From: Streptomyces wuyuanensis | Lineage (GTDB): Bacteria > Actinomycetota > Actinomycetes > Streptomycetales > Streptomycetaceae | Assembly (NCBI RefSeq): GCF_900103455.1 | Contig: NZ_FNHI01000006.1 | Location: forward strand, 1 to 64,000 | Direction: 5' to 3' | DNA length: 64,000 nt | Shown here: positions 32,392 to 42,427 of the stretch, one piece after another | Position numbering within the stretch: the first letter of the stretch is position 1 | Layout: every line of letters begins with the position of its first letter | Translations under genes and position numbers: made by a program | Notes under the pieces: model-generated | Databases searched by the model: none | The model's input: only the letters and a program-made list of their open reading frames with translations | What the model was told of the DNA's origin: nothing

Positions 32392-34038
32392 CTAGTACCC
32401 CGGGTCCCCCGTGCCGACCGTCAGCTCGAAGGTCTGGTTTCCCGGCACCACGGCGGTGCCCTCCGTCGGGAACTGGTCGATGACCTGGTCCTCGGCGAAC
32501 TGCGGGTCGTCCTTCTCCGTGACCTTGAACTTCCAGCCCGCCGCCTGCAGGCACGACTTGACGGAGATGACGTCCTTGTACGTGAAGCTGGGCGCCCGGA
32601 CCTTCGCCGGGTCGTCGCTGTCCTCCTGGGCGTCCGTGCACTCGTCCGTGTCCATCGTGCGGTTGCGCTCCGGGGGCTTGTGGCCCGCCACCGCCGACCC
32701 CGTGGGCGACGGGTCGGCGCCGCCACCGCCCTTGTCGTCGCCGTTCAGGGCGAGCGCCGTGATCACTCCGCCGACCGCGAGGAGCGCCACGACGATCGAG
32801 CCGACGATCACCGGCATGTTGCGCCCGCCGCCGGACGACGCCGGGGCGCCGGGCTGCTGGGGGGAGAGGTGGTACGTGTGCGGCGCCGGGGCCTGGTTCT
32901 GGTACGCCGGAGCCGGAACCTGGTGCGGGTAGCCGTAGCTGGGGGCGGGGCCGGGCACCGGACCGGGGGCGGGGGTCGACGGGCCGTACGGGCCGGGCTG
33001 GTACGGCTGCTGGACGCTGTGCGGGCCCGGGGCCGGGGTGGACTGGTCCACCGGCGGGAAGACCGCGGACGCGACACCCGAGCCGCTGTTCGTCGTCGGT
33101 GCGCCCTGCACGATGACCGGCGCGTGCGTCTGGCCGGCACCCGCGACCCGCAGGCACTCGTCGCGCATGGCGGCGGCGCTGGGGAAGCGCTCGTTCGGGT
33201 TCTTCTTCAGCGCACGTGCGACCAGCGCGTCCATCGCCGGGGTCACCGAGCGGTTGATGGACGACGGTGCGACCGGCTCCTCCTGGACGTGCGCGTACGC
33301 GATCGCCAGCGGCGAGTCCGCGTCGAACGGCAGCCGGCCCGTCAGCAACTGGAAGAGCATGATGCCGACCGAGTACAGGTCCGAGCGGGCGTCGACGCCG
33401 CGTCCGAGGGCCTGCTCGGGCGAGAGGTACTGCGGGGTGCCGACCACCATGCCGGTCTGCGTCATCGACGTGACGCCCGACTGCATGGCGCGGGCGATGC
33501 CGAAGTCCATGACCTTGACGACGCCGCGCTTCGTCATCATCACGTTGCCCGGCTTGATGTCCCGGTGGACCAGGCCCATCTCATGGCTGGTCTCCAGCGC
33601 GGCCAGCACGTCGGCGGTCACCTTGAGCGCCTTGTCGGCAGGCATCGCACCGAACTGCCGCGTGTCCTCCTGGAGGACGGAGCCGAGCGGCTTGCCCTCC
33701 ACGTACTCCATGACGATGTACGGCATGACGCCGCCGTCGCCCGCGGCGGAGCCGCTGAAGGCCACGGCGTCCTCACCGGTGTCGAAGACGGAGACGATGT
33801 TCGTGTGGGACAGCTTGGCGACGGCCTGCGCCTCGCGCCGGAAACGCTCGCGGAAGGACTGTTCCCGGCCGAGTTCGGTGTGGAGGGTCTTGATGGCGAC
33901 CTGCCGGTCCAGCGCACTGTCGTACGCCAGGTACACCGACGCCATCCCGCCTTCGCCGAGCAGGTCGCGAAGCTGGTACCGGCCACCCGCCACCGAACCG
34001 CCCGCGTAGCGGCCGCTCTGTGCCCCGTCCTGGCTCAT
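32392..34038 (-). CDS. Membrane Ser/Thr protein kinase with PASTA-like domain
   Basis: A 548-residue receptor-type kinase. The kinase domain (about 18-285) has the Gly loop LLGEGGMASVYLAYD, catalytic Lys in VAIKTLH, HRDIKPGNVM, DFGIARAM and SPEQALGRG. A Pro/Tyr-rich juxtamembrane segment (about 300-415) precedes one transmembrane helix (MPVIVGSIVVALLAVGGVITAL), then a roughly 110-residue extracellular part. Its end (VISVKSCLQAAGWKFKVTE, then PTEGTAVVPGNQTFELTVG) resembles a single PASTA unit. PASTA domains sense peptidoglycan fragments or lipid II. It is divergent from a second kinase. Confidence 0.92.
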   Translation of the reverse strand: MSQDGAQSGRYAGGSVAGGRYQLRDLLGEGGMASVYLAYDSALDRQVAIKTLHTELGREQSFRERFRREAQAVAKLSHTNIVSVFDTGEDAVAFSGSAAGDGGVMPYIVMEYVEGKPLGSVLQEDTRQFGAMPADKALKVTADVLAALETSHEMGLVHRDIKPGNVMMTKRGVVKVMDFGIARAMQSGVTSMTQTGMVVGTPQYLSPEQALGRGVDARSDLYSVGIMLFQLLTGRLPFDADSPLAIAYAHVQEEPVAPSSINRSVTPAMDALVARALKKNPNERFPSAAAMRDECLRVAGAGQTHAPVIVQGAPTTNSGSGVASAVFPPVDQSTPAPGPHSVQQPYQPGPYGPSTPAPGPVPGPAPSYGYPHQVPAPAYQNQAPAPHTYHLSPQQPGAPASSGGGRNMPVIVGSIVVALLAVGGVITALALNGDDKGGGGADPSPTGSAVAGHKPPERNRTMDTDECTDAQEDSDDPAKVRAPSFTYKDVISVKSCLQAAGWKFKVTEKDDPQFAEDQVIDQFPTEGTAVVPGNQTFELTVGTGDPGY

Positions 34039-34348
34039 GACTGTGCTTCCCCCTAGGCACGCACACCGACGAGCGGTGGCCGCGGTGATCCGGATTACGT
34101 GGCAAGTCTGCCCGAGGGCAGTGACACGTCAAGCCGGGTGCCCGTTCCGTGACCGTACGCACAAGAAGCGTCTCGCAAGCGTTACAGGAACCGGACGCGA
34201 TTTGCTCACGCGCAACGGCAACGGGTTTGATGACCGGTCCATCTCGGACCGGCGCGTCACCGGAAGCCTGTAGCGTGACGTGTCGAACCACCGAGAGACG
34301 CCGCTCGCGCGCAGCGCGCGGCGCGGCAAGACACGACGGCGAGGACTG
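34039..34348. other. Intergenic region between divergent kinases
   Basis: This 310-base gap holds the promoters of both kinases. The only clear structure is a perfect inverted repeat at 34234-34252. I see no gene in it; in-frame upstream starts for the right-hand kinase exist from 34280 but are not supported by a ribosome site. Confidence 0.5.
34234..34252. promoter_or_regulatory. Inverted repeat CCGGTCC-N5-GGACCGG in the kinase promoter region
   Basis: Perfect 7-bp arms at 34234-34240 and 34246-34252 with spacer ATCTC, about 100 bases before the second kinase. It could be an operator or a short hairpin. The binding protein is unknown. Confidence 0.4.
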
Positions 34349-35980
<1,632 letters not shown>

Positions 35981-36000
35981 CCCGGGGCGGGCGGGCGCCG

Positions 36001-37059
36001 TCAGCCGGCGAAGGCCTCGCACACCGCCTCGTACTCCCGCGTCCACCACACCGCCAGGGCCGACACCGCAGGGAACTGCGGGTCGGCCCTTCGGTCGTGC
36101 AGCTGGTAGCGCCAGCGCAGTATCCAGAAGTCGTTGAGCCGCTCCCACCACACCCGGTGCACGGCGGCGGCGAGTTCCACCGGATCGGCCCCGGCCGCCC
36201 GCCGGTAGGCGCGCGCATAGGCCCGTACCTTCCCCAGCTCGAGCTTCCCCGAGGGCCGGACGAAGAAGATCGCCGCTGCCCGCACGGCCTCCTCGGCCCG
36301 CGGATGGACACCCAGCCGGTCCCAGTCGACGATCGCGGCCGGTTCCGCGCCCCGGTGGTCGCCCCGGTAGAGCAGGTTGAGCGGGTGGAAGTCCCCGTGC
36401 ACCCAGCCCCCGGCGGCGGCCGGCGGCGGCCGGCGGTGCGCGTGGCCCTCCAGCAGGGCGCGGCGCTCCAGCAGCCGGTGCTCGGCGAGGGCGTCGAAGC
36501 TGTCCCTGGGGCGGTGGGAGCGGGCCAGCCCCAGCAGTGCGTCGATGAGGGCGAAGGTCTCCTCCGGGTCCGCACTCTCGTGCGGGCGGACCGGGCCCCG
36601 GCGCTCCCCCGGCTCCGCGTCCATGACCCGCTCCAGACCGGTGTGGACCAGGCCGAGGAGCGCGCCCAGCCGGCGGGACTCGACGGTGGTGAGCTGCGCG
36701 CCGCGGCGGTGCCGGCCGTCCACCCAGGGGTGCAGGGCGTAGCAGCGCCCGCCGATCTCGGCCACGGTGTCCCCGGAGCCGTCGGCCACGGGCGGGGCGA
36801 CGGGAACGCCGAGCGACTGGAGGCGGCGGACGGCGCGGTGCTGGCGGGCGATGGTCGCCCGGTCGGCGGTCGGCTCGTCGACGTGCTGTTTGAGGAAGTA
36901 GGCACCGCGCGTGGTGGCGAGCCGGTAGCCGCGGTTCAGCAGTCCCTGGGTGACGGGTTCGCAGGAGAGGGGTTCGCCGGCGTCCTCGTACCTGCGCAGC
37001 AGCGCGGCGACAGGGGGTGGGGCAATGGGGGGTGGGGCAGTAGCAGATGAGCGCGGCAC
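36001..37059 (-). CDS. Aminoglycoside phosphotransferase-family kinase
   Basis: A 352-residue protein with the APH/choline-kinase fold. The catalytic loop HGDFHPLNLLY and metal-binding IVDWDRLG are intact, and the N-lobe carries TRGAYFLKQHVDEPTA with a Lys for ATP. It most resembles homoserine kinase/CotS-like members that act on small metabolites or cell-surface compounds, so it need not confer resistance. It is convergent with the second Ser/Thr kinase, 20 bases apart. Substrate unknown. Confidence 0.85.
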   Translation of the reverse strand: MPRSSATAPPPIAPPPVAALLRRYEDAGEPLSCEPVTQGLLNRGYRLATTRGAYFLKQHVDEPTADRATIARQHRAVRRLQSLGVPVAPPVADGSGDTVAEIGGRCYALHPWVDGRHRRGAQLTTVESRRLGALLGLVHTGLERVMDAEPGERRGPVRPHESADPEETFALIDALLGLARSHRPRDSFDALAEHRLLERRALLEGHAHRRPPPAAAGGWVHGDFHPLNLLYRGDHRGAEPAAIVDWDRLGVHPRAEEAVRAAAIFFVRPSGKLELGKVRAYARAYRRAAGADPVELAAAVHRVWWERLNDFWILRWRYQLHDRRADPQFPAVSALAVWWTREYEAVCEAFAG

Positions 37060-37107
37060 CCGTCAGATGTTAGATCACCCAGCGTGTCGCTGATGTCGCT
37101 GCCGGGA

Positions 37108-37509
37108 TCAGTCCAGCGTGTGCACCGTGACAAAGCGGGGCGTGAGGCGCATGTAGACCGGTTCGAAGGGCTCACCGTCGACCTGGCGCGGGCTCGGGCC
37201 GAACCGCGTGATCTCGTCCTCGGTCGGCAGGGTCAGCTCCGCGGTGCCGGTGATCTGGACCGACCAGCGGACCGCCGCGGCGGAGTCGAGGTCGTCCGCG
37301 CCGTACGCCACCACCGTCCCGGCGCAGGCGTGGTGGTAGCCCGGGCGGCGGTGCAGGCGCAGCAGGACGCAGCCGCCGGAGACGACGTGGCGGGCGGGTA
37401 CGACGGTCAGCATGGCGCTCATGGTGGTGGCCAGCCGGCCGTAGCGGACCCGGGAGAGCAGTTCGACGGCGCGGAGTTCCTCGGCGGAGCAGAGATCCTG
37501 GATCGGCAT
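37108..37509 (-). CDS. Pyridoxamine 5'-phosphate oxidase-like FMN-binding protein
   Basis: A 133-residue split-barrel protein of the PNPOx-like superfamily, with the typical start (LCSAEELRAVELLSRVRYGRL), the strand VLLRLHRRPGYHHA and VRWSVQITGTAEL. Members bind FMN or F420 or haem and reduce small substrates; the residues do not settle which. It is transcribed alone between the APH-like gene and an orphan response regulator, both on the same strand. Confidence 0.8.
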   Translation of the reverse strand: MPIQDLCSAEELRAVELLSRVRYGRLATTMSAMLTVVPARHVVSGGCVLLRLHRRPGYHHACAGTVVAYGADDLDSAAAVRWSVQITGTAELTLPTEDEITRFGPSPRQVDGEPFEPVYMRLTPRFVTVHTLD

Positions 37510-37752
37510 GGACCCACTCTCCGGGCCCCGCCCGGGCCGGGACCAGAGCCGCCCGCCCCTCTCCCAGGGGGCCTTTCGTCCCGGCCGGCCGTGGCCTCCG
37601 GCGGGCCCGGCCCCTCGCCGCCCGTGCCTCCGCGCCCACCGGCCTTCCGTCCGTCCGCCCAGCCGGCGATCCCCGGCCCCGGGCGGACGTACCTCACCCG
37701 GACGGCTTCGGCCCGTCCGGGTGGATTCCGGCGCTCCGGGTGTACGGGTGCC

Positions 37753-38412
37753 TCAGTGCCGTTCGGCCTGGAGCCGTGCCACGTAGGCGGCGGCCTGGGA
37801 GCGGCGTTCCATGCCCAGCTTGGACAGCAGGCTGGAGACATAGTTCTTGATCGTCTTCTCGGCCAGGTGCAGCCGCTCGCCGATGGCCCGGTTGGTCAGC
37901 CCCTCGCCGATCAGGTCCAGGATCCTGCGCTCCTGCTCGGTCAGGCTCGCCAGCTTGTCGTCGGTCTTGGGGGCGTTCCCGTCCCGCAGCCGCTCGAGGA
38001 CGCGCGCGGTCGCGACCGGATCGAGCAGGGACTTGCCCGCCGCCACGTCCCGCACCGCCGTCAGCAGCTCGGACCCGCGGATCGCCTTCAGGACATAGCC
38101 CGAGGCCCCGGCCATGATCGCGTCGAAGAGCGCTTCGTCGTCCGCGTACGACGTGAGCATCAGACATTTGATGTCCTCGTTCTGCGAACGCACCTCCCGG
38201 CAGACCTCGACGCCGCTGCCGTCGGGGAGGCGCACATCGAGGATCGCCACGTCCGGGCGCACTGCAGGGATCCTGACCAGGGCATCTGCCGCCGTACCGG
38301 CCTCGCCGACGACCTCGATGTCGTCCTCGACGGAGAGCAGTTCGTACACGCCGCGGCGCACGACCTCGTGGTCGTCCACCAGGAATACGGTGATTTTTCC
38401 TTCTTCGTGCAC
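37753..38412 (-). CDS. Orphan NarL/DevR-type response regulator
   Basis: A 219-residue response regulator without an adjacent kinase. The receiver has the acidic pair VDDHE near residue 13, the phospho-acceptor Asp in VAILDVRLPDGSG near 58, and LTSYADD. A LuxR helix-turn-helix covers about 150-210 (LTEQERRILDLIGEGLTNRA, KTIKNYVSSLLSKLGMERRS). The start is GTG 38412 with no good ribosome site. From memory this position corresponds to an orphan regulator affecting antibiotic production in S. coelicolor. It is divergent from the second bkd operon. Confidence 0.92.
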   Translation of the reverse strand: MHEEGKITVFLVDDHEVVRRGVYELLSVEDDIEVVGEAGTAADALVRIPAVRPDVAILDVRLPDGSGVEVCREVRSQNEDIKCLMLTSYADDEALFDAIMAGASGYVLKAIRGSELLTAVRDVAAGKSLLDPVATARVLERLRDGNAPKTDDKLASLTEQERRILDLIGEGLTNRAIGERLHLAEKTIKNYVSSLLSKLGMERRSQAAAYVARLQAERH

Positions 38413-38735
38413 GGCCCAAGTCTCACATACTCACTCTTCCCATGCCGGGGTGACCGGGATAACGTGCCCGTGTTCCGGCAGCCGGCAAGGCTGTGACCAG
38501 TGGTTGTTCCCGTATTTCTCGATTTACTTGGAAATCCAAGCAAAATCGCAGGTCAAATGGGGTTTCGCAGGAATGCGCCCCACTGGGTAACGTGCCTTTG
38601 GCAGGCGCTCGCCGGGGCACCTGTCACGCCTGTTCCCGGCCGAGCCGCACCCACCCCGTGCACCGTAGGGAAACAGGCGAGCCGCACTGGACCCCGGCGG
38701 ACCCCGGGGAGCCGGACAGACGGAGGAGCACGCAC
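38413..38735. other. Divergent intergenic region with AT-rich segment
   Basis: This 323-base gap between the orphan regulator and bkd operon 2 holds both promoters. The part 38500-38570 is strikingly AT-rich for the genome and includes the palindrome at 38521-38547. No gene is visible. Unlike the first bkd promoter it has no PaaR-like or DnaA-like element. Confidence 0.5.
38521..38547. promoter_or_regulatory. AT-rich palindrome upstream of the second bkd operon
   Basis: CTTGGAAATCCAAG (38527-38540) has perfect 6-bp arms around AA. Outer GATTT (38521-38525) and AAATC (38543-38547) extend the symmetry with a one-base offset. An Lrp-type or other regulator site is plausible; bkdR is the obvious candidate. 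Confidence 0.45.
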
Positions 38736-39902
38736 GTGACCGTGGAGAACACTGCCGCGCGCAAACCGCGCCGCAGCAGTAAGCGCGTCAGCGCCGCGAA
38801 GAAGCCAACGAGCGCCGAGCCCCAGCTCGTACAGCTGCTGACGCCCGAGGGTGAGCGGGTCGAGCACCCGGACTACGACCACTTTGTCGCCGATCTCGGC
38901 CCCGATGAGCTCCGCGGGCTCTACCGGGACATGGTCCTCACCCGCCGCTTCGACGCCGAGGCCACGGCCCTGCAGCGTCAGGGCGAGCTGGGCCTGTGGG
39001 CCTCGCTGCTCGGCCAGGAGGCCGCCCAGATCGGCTCCGGCCGTGCCCTGCGCGACGACGACTACGTCTTCCCGACCTACCGCGAGCACGGCGTCGCCTG
39101 GTGCCGCGGGGTCGACCCGACGAACCTGCTCGGGATGTTCCGTGGTGTGAACCACGGCGGGTGGGATCCGAACAGCAACAATTTCCACCTGTACACGATC
39201 GTCATCGGCTCGCAGACGCTGCACGCCACCGGCTACGCGATGGGAGTCGCCAAGGACGGCGCCGACTCCGCGGTGATCGCGTACTTCGGCGACGGTGCCT
39301 CCAGCCAGGGCGACGTGGCGGAGTCGTTCACCTTCTCCGCGGTCTACAACGCCCCGGTCGTGTTCTTCTGCCAGAACAACCAGTGGGCGATCTCCGAGCC
39401 CACCGAGCGCCAGACCAGGGTGCCGCTGTACCAGCGTGCCCAGGGCTTCGGCTTCCCCGGAGTCCGAGTGGACGGCAACGACGTGCTCGCGTGCCTGGCC
39501 GTGACCCGGTCCGCGCTGGAGCGCGCCCGCCGGGGCGAGGGCCCGACGCTGGTCGAGGCGTTCACCTACCGCATGGGTGCCCACACCACCTCCGACGACC
39601 CCACCCGCTACCGCCACGACGACGAGCGGGTGGCCTGGGAGGCCAAGGACCCGATCCTTCGGCTGCGGAAGTACCTCGCCGCCCAGGGCCTCGCTGACGA
39701 GGCCTTCTTCACCGAGCTCGACGCGGAGAGCGACGCGCTCGCGAAGCGCGTCCGTGAGGCGGTGCGCGCCATGCCCGACCCGGACGACATGGCCATGTTC
39801 GACAACGTCTACGCCGACGGGCACGCCCTCGTCGACGAGGAGCGCGCGCAGTTCGCCGCGTACCAGGCGTCGTTCGCCGACGCGCCGCAGGAGGGCAAGT
39901 AG
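38736..39902 (+). CDS. bkdA: Branched-chain 2-oxo acid dehydrogenase E1 alpha (second copy)
   Basis: A 388-residue E1 alpha paralogue of the gene at 17609. A basic N-terminal tail (ARKPRRSSKRVSAAKKP) precedes the core. The thiamine-diphosphate motif FGDGASSQGDVAESFTFSAV ending FCQNNQWAIS is intact, as is GLWASLLGQEAAQIGSGRAL. It has a short insertion (GVNHGGWDPNSNNFHLYT) where the first copy has a different loop. GTG 38736 follows GGAGGA by eight bases; longer frames upstream cross the AT-rich promoter. First of three genes, again without E3. Confidence 0.94.
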   Translation: MTVENTAARKPRRSSKRVSAAKKPTSAEPQLVQLLTPEGERVEHPDYDHFVADLGPDELRGLYRDMVLTRRFDAEATALQRQGELGLWASLLGQEAAQIGSGRALRDDDYVFPTYREHGVAWCRGVDPTNLLGMFRGVNHGGWDPNSNNFHLYTIVIGSQTLHATGYAMGVAKDGADSAVIAYFGDGASSQGDVAESFTFSAVYNAPVVFFCQNNQWAISEPTERQTRVPLYQRAQGFGFPGVRVDGNDVLACLAVTRSALERARRGEGPTLVEAFTYRMGAHTTSDDPTRYRHDDERVAWEAKDPILRLRKYLAAQGLADEAFFTELDAESDALAKRVREAVRAMPDPDDMAMFDNVYADGHALVDEERAQFAAYQASFADAPQEGK

Positions 39903-39904
39903 CC

Positions 39905-40885
39905 ATGGCCGTAGAGAAGATGTCGCTCGCCAAGGCGCTCAACGAGTCGCTGCGCAAGGCCCTCGACACCGACCCCAAGGTTCTCGTCATGGGCGAGGAC
40001 GTGGGCAAACTCGGCGGAGTCTTCCGCATCACCGACGGGCTCCAGAAGGACTTCGGCGAGGAGCGGGTCATCGACACCCCGCTCGCCGAGTCGGGGATCG
40101 TCGGCACCGCGATCGGTCTCGCGCTGCGCGGCTACCGCCCCGTCGTCGAGATCCAGTTCGACGGATTCGTCTTCCCCGCGTACGACCAGATCGTCACGCA
40201 GCTCGCGAAGATGCACGCCCGCGCGCTGGGCAAGATCAAGCTTCCGGTCGTCGTCCGTATCCCGTACGGCGGCGGCATCGGCGCGGTCGAGCACCACTCC
40301 GAGTCGCCCGAGGCGCTCTTCGCCCACGTGGCCGGCCTCAAGGTCGTCTCGCCGTCGAACGCGGCCGACGGCTACTGGATGCTGCAGCAGGCCATCCAGA
40401 GCGACGACCCGGTGATCTTCTTCGAGCCGAAGCGGCGCTACTGGGACAAGGGCGAGGTCGACACCGAGTCCATTCCCGACCCGCTGCACGCCGCCCGGGT
40501 CGCCCGCGCCGGCACGGACATCACCCTCGCCGCCTACGGCCCGATGGTGAAGGTGTGCCTGGAGGCCGCTGCGGCCGCCGAGGAGGAGGGCAAGTCGGTC
40601 GAGGTCCTGGACCTGCGCTCGATGTCCCCGATCGACTTCGACGCCGTCCAGAAGTCGGTGGAGCGGACCGGCCGGCTGGTCGTCGTCCACGAGGCCCCGG
40701 TGTTCTACGGCTCCGGCGCGGAGATCGCCGCCCGCATCACGGAGCGGTGCTTCTACCACCTGGAGGCGCCGGTCCTGCGGGTCGGCGGATTCCACGCTCC
40801 GTACCCGCCGGCCCGGCTGGAGGAGGAGTACCTTCCGGGACTGGACCGGGTGCTCGACGCCGTCGACCGCTCGCTGGCGTACTGA
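39905..40885 (+). CDS. bkdB: Branched-chain 2-oxo acid dehydrogenase E1 beta (second copy)
   Basis: A 326-residue beta subunit beginning MAVEKMSLAKALNESLRKAL, with VMGEDVGKLGGVFRITDGL, DTPLAESGIVGTAIG and a C-terminal transketolase domain. It is close in sequence to the copy at 18781 and starts two bases after E1 alpha. With E1 alpha it forms the decarboxylating component. Confidence 0.95.
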   Translation: MAVEKMSLAKALNESLRKALDTDPKVLVMGEDVGKLGGVFRITDGLQKDFGEERVIDTPLAESGIVGTAIGLALRGYRPVVEIQFDGFVFPAYDQIVTQLAKMHARALGKIKLPVVVRIPYGGGIGAVEHHSESPEALFAHVAGLKVVSPSNAADGYWMLQQAIQSDDPVIFFEPKRRYWDKGEVDTESIPDPLHAARVARAGTDITLAAYGPMVKVCLEAAAAAEEEGKSVEVLDLRSMSPIDFDAVQKSVERTGRLVVVHEAPVFYGSGAEIAARITERCFYHLEAPVLRVGGFHAPYPPARLEEEYLPGLDRVLDAVDRSLAY

Positions 40886-40895
40886 GGAGAGGGTC

Positions 40896-42338
40896 GTGAC
40901 GACGATGACTGACGCTTCCGCCCGATTCCGCGAGTTCAAGATGCCCGACGTGGGCGAGGGGCTCACCGAGGCCGAGATCCTCAAGTGGTACGTCCAGCCC
41001 GGTGACACCGTCACCGACGGCCAGGTCGTGTGCGAGGTCGAGACCGCCAAGGCCGCGGTGGAGCTGCCGATCCCGTACGACGGAGTGGTGCACGAGCTGC
41101 GCTTCGACGAGGGCACCACCGTGGACGTCGGCACCGCCATCATCACCGTGGATGTGGCGCCGGGCTCCGGCCCGGTCGAGGAGCCGCCGCCGGCGGCCAC
41201 CGAGCCCGCGGTCGCTGCCGCCGAGCCGGAGGCGCAGGCCAAGGACAAGCCCGCCGGCCGCCAGCCCGTGCTGGTCGGCTACGGCGTGGCCGAGTCCTCC
41301 ACCAAGCGCCGTCCGCGCAAGGGCACTTCGGTTCCCGGGCAGGCGCAGCCGGCCGCGCAGGCCGAGGCGAAGGCGGCCGTGCAGGCCGAGCTGAACGGTC
41401 ACGGGACCGCGGCACCCGCCGCGCCGCGCCCGCTGGCCAAGCCTCCGGTCCGCAAGCTCGCCAAGGACCTCGGGGTGGACCTCGCCACGGTCGTGCCCAG
41501 TGGTCCCGACGGGATCATCACCCGCGACGACGTCCGCGCGGCCGTGGCCCCGGCCGAGGCTCCGGCGCCCGTCGCGGCACCCGAGCCCGTGGTCGCGGAG
41601 ACCGCGGCGGCGCCCGCTGGGGCGGCGGTGGCCGGTGCCCGCGAGACCCGGATCCCGGTCAAGGGCGTCCGGAAGGCCACCGCTGCGGCGATGGTCGGCT
41701 CCGCCTTCACCGCGCCGCACGTCACCGAGTTCGTCACGGTCGACGTCACCCGCACGATGAAGCTCGTCGAGGAGCTGAAGTCCGACAAGGACATGGCCGG
41801 GCTGCGGGTGAACCCCCTGCTGCTCATCGCCAAGGCGCTGCTGGTCGCGATCAGGCGCAACCCCGAGGTCAACGCCGCCTGGGACGAGGCCAACCAGGAG
41901 ATCGTGCTCAAGCACTACGTCAACCTGGGCATCGCCGCGGCCACCCCGCGCGGACTGATCGTGCCGAACATCAAGGACGCGCACGACAAGACCCTGCCAC
42001 AGCTCGCCGAGGCCCTCGGTGAGCTGGTGTCCACGGCCCGTGAGGGCAGGACGACCCCGGCCGCCATGCAGGGCGGCACGATGACCATCACCAACGTGGG
42101 CGTCTTCGGGGTCGACACCGGCACGCCGATCCTCAACCCCGGCGAGTCGGCGATCCTCGCGGTCGGCGCGATCAAGCTCCAGCCGTGGGTCCACAAGGGC
42201 AAGGTCAAGCCCCGCCAGGTCACCACCCTGGCGCTCTCCTTCGACCACCGCCTGGTCGACGGCGAACTGGGCTCCAAGGTGCTGGCGGACGTCGCGGCCG
42301 TGCTGGAGCAGCCGAAGAGGCTCATCACCTGGGCCTGA
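40896..42338 (+). CDS. bkdC: Branched-chain 2-oxo acid dehydrogenase E2 (second copy)
   Basis: A 480-residue lipoyl acyltransferase. The lipoyl domain (about 8-85) carries its Lys in VETAKAAVELP. An Ala/Pro/Glu linker leads to the subunit-binding domain (PPVRKLAKDLGVDLATVVP) and a catalytic domain ending LSFDHRLVDGELGSKVL with the active-site His and Asp. GTG 40896 follows GAGGAGAGGG. The operon ends at the perfect hairpin 42370-42403. Confidence 0.95.
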   Translation: MTTMTDASARFREFKMPDVGEGLTEAEILKWYVQPGDTVTDGQVVCEVETAKAAVELPIPYDGVVHELRFDEGTTVDVGTAIITVDVAPGSGPVEEPPPAATEPAVAAAEPEAQAKDKPAGRQPVLVGYGVAESSTKRRPRKGTSVPGQAQPAAQAEAKAAVQAELNGHGTAAPAAPRPLAKPPVRKLAKDLGVDLATVVPSGPDGIITRDDVRAAVAPAEAPAPVAAPEPVVAETAAAPAGAAVAGARETRIPVKGVRKATAAAMVGSAFTAPHVTEFVTVDVTRTMKLVEELKSDKDMAGLRVNPLLLIAKALLVAIRRNPEVNAAWDEANQEIVLKHYVNLGIAAATPRGLIVPNIKDAHDKTLPQLAEALGELVSTAREGRTTPAAMQGGTMTITNVGVFGVDTGTPILNPGESAILAVGAIKLQPWVHKGKVKPRQVTTLALSFDHRLVDGELGSKVLADVAAVLEQPKRLITWA

Positions 42339-42369
42339 TCGGCCGGTTCACACGCGACACCGCACGAAG

Positions 42370-42403
42370 AAGGTCCCGGGACGCCGCCGCGTCCCGGGAC
42401 CTT
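42370..42403. terminator. Perfect 15-bp bidirectional terminator after bkd operon 2
   Basis: Arms 42370-42384 and 42389-42403 pair without mismatch around CGCC. The ends are AAGG and CCTT, so either strand yields a short U run. It separates bkd from the convergent DD-peptidase gene. Confidence 0.88.
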
Positions 42404-42427
42404 TCCGTCGATCGGTGAGCGCGGTGA

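Noticed and set aside
36001..37059. Antibiotic resistance gene (aminoglycoside phosphotransferase)
   Set aside because: It has the general fold and motifs only; no feature ties it to aminoglycosides, and many family members act on metabolites.
42405..42420. Fourth PaaR-like site (CGATCGGTGAG)
   Set aside because: Only half of the palindrome is present and it follows a terminator rather than a promoter.
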